This document shows, in pieces, positions 59,591 through 64,000 of a stretch of 64,000 bases of DNA. How positions within the stretch are numbered: the stretch's first letter is position 1; each line of letters begins with the position of its first letter. Source of the DNA: Mugil cephalus (lineage: Eukaryota; Chordata; Actinopteri; Mugiliformes; Mugilidae); contig NC_061781.1 in NCBI RefSeq assembly GCF_022458985.1, positions 20,367,001-20,431,000 on the forward strand, written 5' to 3'. The notes beneath the pieces were generated by a model. It had not been told where the DNA came from. It worked only from the letters and a program-made list of their open reading frames with translations, and made no database searches. A program made the position numbers and the translations under genes.

Positions 59591-61196
59591 TCACCCCCTT
59601 AATATTACTGACACAGACACACTAACCTATGCATGTACGACATAACAACACCAGCCAAATACCTGATGACAGTGTCCTTTTTTGTTGTCTGGTTAATTTT
59701 TGTTTCTATTTCTACTTCACCTTCTGCAATGGCGACTGAAACTTTGTCTCCAAACTTTCTCAGTTAACCTTACCGATTCTTTATTGATCCAAAATGTAGC
59801 GGGACTCTTCTTGGCATATATATATATATATATATATTAACTGCTGAAATAGGCTCTTAAGCTTGTAACACCACCTCCTCACTCAAAAACATGGACAAAA
59901 TGGCTGCCTTTTAAATGATAAGCCCCTCCCAATTAACTATAACAGAAATGTTTCCTACCTATAGAAACATTTAAAATGATATTTAACAACAAACACACAC
60001 ATAATGAAATATTTAAGTTACATTTTCACCAAAATAAAACAATAAATTCGAAAGGCGAATATGGAGAAGCTGTTGGAAAGACTAAAGTAGAAAAGATGCT
60101 ACTACCGAGCAGTACGTCTTATTCCAACCCACTGTTACTTTTACTTTTACTCTCATTCTCTTGTCACTCTTATCCTTATTCATTTGGGTATATTACTCCC
60201 ACATTTCATGAGTTTAAACTGTAGTTTTGCTATCATCTGTCTATTAATTGCATTTTATATAGCCAGCTGTTTATATATGTTTAGGACAAGTTAATCCATC
60301 AACAAATACATTTTTTTCTTTAGCTTTTTATCAATTAATCCATTACATTTGGCACCAGCTGATACTTTCACTGCTTGTCCATTACATTTTGCTCTTCCAG
60401 ACATTTATATATCACTTTAGCCAATTCTTTAGTTGATTATTGGCTATTATATTTTCTTTCTTTCTTTTCTTTTTTTTTTTTTGGAGCAATCTCAGTTTGC
60501 TAGCTTTTTTTTTTGAGTCGCATGCATATGTGGATGGATAACGATTTTAAATGACTTGGAGGCATGCAAGTCTGCCTGTAAATGTTCTGAGTGATTCATA
60601 TTGCCCCCGTTTGATCCGACTTGTGGCGCATATTGGATGAATAATATTATTTTCATGTAAATTGTGATACAAGCTGCACTCCTGTAATCTTGTAAAATAT
60701 TTCATTTAATTGTAATTTCCTTTTTTTTTTTTTTTTTGGGAATCTTTACATCTACCCCCTGGAAATGGAAGTGGTACCCCCTGTAGTGCAAGTAGAGAAC
60801 GTCCCCGGTTGGGAAGTGAATGAGTGTCTGAACCTCGAGTTGTTCATTGTTTCCTGTAGCTCTGTGGGAAACAGATAGAGCAGTGCTTAATGAATTTGTT
60901 AGTCCTTTAAAGTGACTTTAACAAACCACAACTGTCCTGATATCACTATATGTGAAATCTTTACCGTCACAAGCAAACAAGGTATTTTTAAGTGCTGCAT
61001 TTATTTGCAAACCAATCACCGTCCTGCATCTTAAAGTAGATAAAAATACAATTGGCTGAAAAAATACTCAGCTTCTGCAGTATTCTGCAGCGTTGTTGTT
61101 GGGATTACTCAATGAGAAGGAAGTTGGATTTAGAAAAGATCTGTTCAGTATCAACAGCCCTTCCTTCCTTCCTTCTCTCTCTTCTTTCTCCTCTCT

Positions 61197-61282
61197 GAGT
61201 GACAGGCTCGCTGATATCCAAGGCCTTCCAGACTCTCTCTCCCTCCATCACCAGTTTTCTCCATCCAGTGAGTGTCAATCAG
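61197..61282 (+). repeat. duplicated short element, copy 1
   Basis: It starts GAGTGACA, then TGATATCCAAGGCCTTCCAG about 15 bases on, and ends GTGTCAATCAG. The same three blocks occur in the same order and at almost the same spacing at 63920-63999. Both copies are preceded by a long pyrimidine tract. The nature of the element is unknown. Confidence 0.65.
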
Positions 61283-61838
61283 CAAAATTTCCTCGCACAA
61301 TTTACCAACTCGTGTTCACAATGCCTCCACACCCCAGGAGCCCCCCCCCCCCCCCCCACCCCCACCCCACCCCTGCACACCGCAGCGGTGTCAAGCAGTC
61401 GTACCTCGCCGGCGTAAGCAGATGTTGAGGATGCACTTTACCCGCTGCGATCGGGGATCCGCGCGTACAAACCGAGACTAGCCCTTTTTTTTTTTTTTTT
61501 TTTTTTTCCTTGACAAAGCCCTGCCGTGTAAATTATAGATGGCGAAACAAGCTTTAAACATGTTCATTAAAGACAACACTTTCTATGAAAAAAAATCAGC
61601 TCATAAATATTTCTCAACACATCTCCCCGTGCCCCCTCCCCTCCCCTCCCCTCCCATCCCCGCGCCGCTCGAAACGTGAGCGCTCCTCTTTTCCCAGTCA
61701 ACGGGTATGTGCGAGGGGCAAAAGAGGAAGACAGTGCCTCAGCAACCTTGACTGGAGACGAGCGGGAGACACACGGGCGTCTGCATCGACTTTCGTTTGT
61801 GATGGCTGTTAGCTAGCGTTTCCTCCAGAAGCAGAGCT

Positions 61839-61862
61839 GCCTGCCTGCCTGCCTGCCTGCCT
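61839..61862. repeat. (CTGC)n tetranucleotide repeat
   Basis: Five to six tandem TGCC/CTGC units in intergenic DNA. Simple sequence with no coding meaning. Confidence 0.85.
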
Positions 61863-63919
61863 GGCTGCTGATGTGCTATTACTCGCTCTGGAAGAGTTGC
61901 TTGTGTGGAGGATGACACATTATTATCCTTTAATCTCAGTCTCAGCTTGTTGAGCATCAAATTGAAATATCCTGAACAGATGTAAAAACACATGTGAGCC
62001 TAGGCGCGCAAGCTGTGCCGCGCTTTGTTTCATCTATCCGTGATGTGAGCCTTAAGGAGAAGCTTTTTAAAATTTCATCACTATTCAAAAGGATAATTAA
62101 TACGTACCCCCAGGCTTTGATTATGCGATACCCAGTGTGTAGCGCTGGTGTTGCCATAATGAGCCACTCATCAGTACCCTGCCTGTGCCTCCCCAACAAA
62201 CATACAGTTTGCATAAGGTACTTAAGATTCTGTTAAGGTACCCTCGCGCCTGTGTGTGTGTGTGTGTGCGCGCTTGTATACGTGTAAGCACCTGCTTATA
62301 TTTATATGTAGGTGCTTGTATGTTTCCATGAGTCCCCTTTCTAATTTGCAGCACAGCGCTATAGGTTAGATCATGCTGCTTGTTGCAGTTTGTTTACAAG
62401 AGGACCCCTGTCAGATTGTCAGCACATAGCTCGGCCCTTTCTATAAAGCCTGCCACTGCGTACACACACACACACACTCACCTCCTCCTCACACACACGC
62501 ACTCTTTCTCTGCAGCTTGTTCCCAGCCAAAAAAGCCGGCGAGGAGATGGTGGTTGTCAGTGAGTGGGTGCTGAGGTGATGCAGCGGCAAGATGGACAGG
62601 CAGGTGGAGACTGACAGGCCGTGGAATACGAAGGGGAATATCGGGAGTTCACACATAATGAGACCTGTCAATTTGAATGCCTCAAGGCTAAGAAGGGGAG
62701 CGGACCATGGCTGACGACCGAGGCAGCCATTTCTTCTTCTCGGGGAAGAATATTCCGGGGCAATCTCTCACCCTTGACCCTGACCGGTCTCTAAACAACA
62801 CAGTTACCGCAGCAATTATTGTGCATGCGGCGTAGCCGGTTCGTTCTGAATGGTAAAATAGAGCAAACTGAGACTAAAAAAAAAAAGATGCATGTTAATA
62901 AGTATGACCTGTTTATTTGAAGCATCAGAAAACTGTCAATGTCAGCTAAATATTTTTCTCGCAGTTTATCACTGAGGGACGAGCACGTCCCGGTCCAACC
63001 CTACACCCTACGAGCGCACTCATCTGCCTGACAGATAATAGGACGTCACTGTCACAGGATCAGGATCTCCACCGTCTTTCTATTCCCCACAGAAATGTGC
63101 TGCTTCTGCTTATAGATACTCGGGGGCTCCCGGTCCAAAGTAGCGGGGGGTATATGGGGAATAGAAAGTGTCATCGGAGATTTGCCCAAGGCCACGGGGA
63201 AGCCTGTGATAGTGCTTTACCCTGTTAGGAGTTCAGCATGTTCACCCGGCACCAAAGTGACACACGAGAGGGGCACTGAGACCCGCTGACAGAAGACGGA
63301 CCCACGTAACTTCCCTGTCCTTAAATCCAATTCTGTGCTTGACACCGGGTGGAATTAGCTTTGGACAGGTGAGTGATAAGTCTCCGGGTGCATTCGCTAA
63401 ACGCATCTAAGCCGTCTTACGGAGCCCCGGAGCCAGGGCTACTTTCCTCCGTTATCAAGTTGTACCCGCAAGAGCAAATTGAGCTATAGAAGATTTGGTA
63501 ATCACAATCAGTGTTAAGGATCTGTTTGATAAGCCAGACAGACAGACATCTGTGTCTATTTAAAGAGATAATCTTATCAATTACTAATCAATAGTTCTCC
63601 TGCAGCTCAAAGCGGATAAAATATACATTGGCCCCTGTAGAATTCAGTGCTGAGGAAATCATTACGTTTGGCCACGCTGCTTGTTTTCAGGGTTACTGCT
63701 TTATTGACTCGTGTAAATGATCATTCGCCAGGGACGAGGCTGGGATTTGAATGGATAAATAATGAAAGAGGAAACAATCAGAAATAGAATCGTGGTGATT
63801 AAACTAACACATCGAAATCACGATAATCGCCGTCCCCTTTTTTCCCCCTTTTTTTTTTTTCTTCCACCTCCTCCTTTCTCCTCCCCCCCCCGTTGCTCCC
63901 ATCTCCTCTTCACATCTTT

Positions 63920-63999
63920 GAGTGACAATGGTGGTGATACTCAAGGCCTTCCAAACCCCTCCATCCCCTTGGTCTCTCTGGTCAATGGGTGTCAATCAG
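63920..63999 (+). repeat. duplicated short element, copy 2
   Basis: GAGTGACA, then TGATACTCAAGGCCTTCCAA, and finally GTGTCAATCAG, collinear with 61197-61282 and 2.72 kb to its right. It reaches the window edge, so its right limit cannot be seen. Confidence 0.65.
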
Positions 64000-64000
64000 A

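Larger units (their letters stand above)
59591..64000. other. intergenic, no gene recognised
   Basis: No recognisable exon. Holds a TA repeat (59817-59838), T runs (near 60474-60482 and 60721-60738), a C run (61341-61358), a long T run (61484-61508), a CTGC repeat (about 61839-61862) and GT/CA runs (62247-62269 and 62463-62476). A short element occurs twice, at 61197-61282 and 63920-63999. The stretch 62035-62225 is repeat-free with several TAAT/ATTA cores and resembles conserved non-coding DNA, unproven. Confidence 0.45.

Noticed and set aside
1-64000. CRISPR arrays, operons, prokaryotic promoters or an integrated virus
   Set aside because: The window is vertebrate. Repeats are microsatellites and transposons with no regular spacers, and no viral coding sequence was recognised.

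Overview
The window is teleost fish DNA, probably from a spiny-rayed (percomorph-type) species. It has compact vertebrate genes with GT-AG introns, long AT-rich non-coding stretches, many short microsatellites and a typical fish mixture of Tc1/mariner, hAT and piggyBac-like MITEs and LINE tails. Six protein-coding genes can be reconstructed exon by exon, all on the plus strand except a possible first exon on the minus strand near 4.1 kb.

Layout: 1-14.8 kb is non-coding apart from that possible minus-strand exon (a candidate alternative start of rasa3). 15.5-16.9 kb is a CFAP97-domain axonemal gene, placed as cfap97d2 by position. 17.4-17.8 kb is a decayed duplicate of that gene's first two exons. 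18.1-25.0 kb is cdc16 (APC6; 18 coding exons, 619 aa). 26.2-26.6 kb is a small two-exon gene for a protein that looks N-myristoylated and palmitoylated; I do not recognise it. 27.2-33.2 kb is upf3a (10 coding exons, 466 aa). 36.6-37.7 kb is a P2RY8-like GPCR whose coding region is split by a 102-bp intron. 39.0-45.7 kb is asmtl (14 coding exons, 647 aa), a fusion of a Maf nucleotide pyrophosphatase with an ASMT-like methyltransferase. 45.7-64 kb has no recognisable gene.

The order rasa3(?)-cfap97d2-cdc16-upf3a matches human 13q34. P2RY8-ASMTL matches the human pseudoautosomal region PAR1. The window therefore joins two blocks that are separate in humans. If the PAR1 order continues to the right, the gene-poor 46-64 kb would lie on the side facing slc25a6 and shox.

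The genes do not form a pathway: mitotic ubiquitin ligase, nonsense-mediated decay, cilium, GPCR and nucleotide clean-up. The less expected features are: the partial cfap97d2 duplication; RFX X-box-like sites upstream of cfap97d2; a dispersed repeat whose better copy still carries an almost intact THAP zinc-finger exon with a splice donor; a nest of three transposons in asmtl introns; an overlapping uORF at the upf3a start; and a duplicated ~85-bp element at 61.2 and 63.9 kb.
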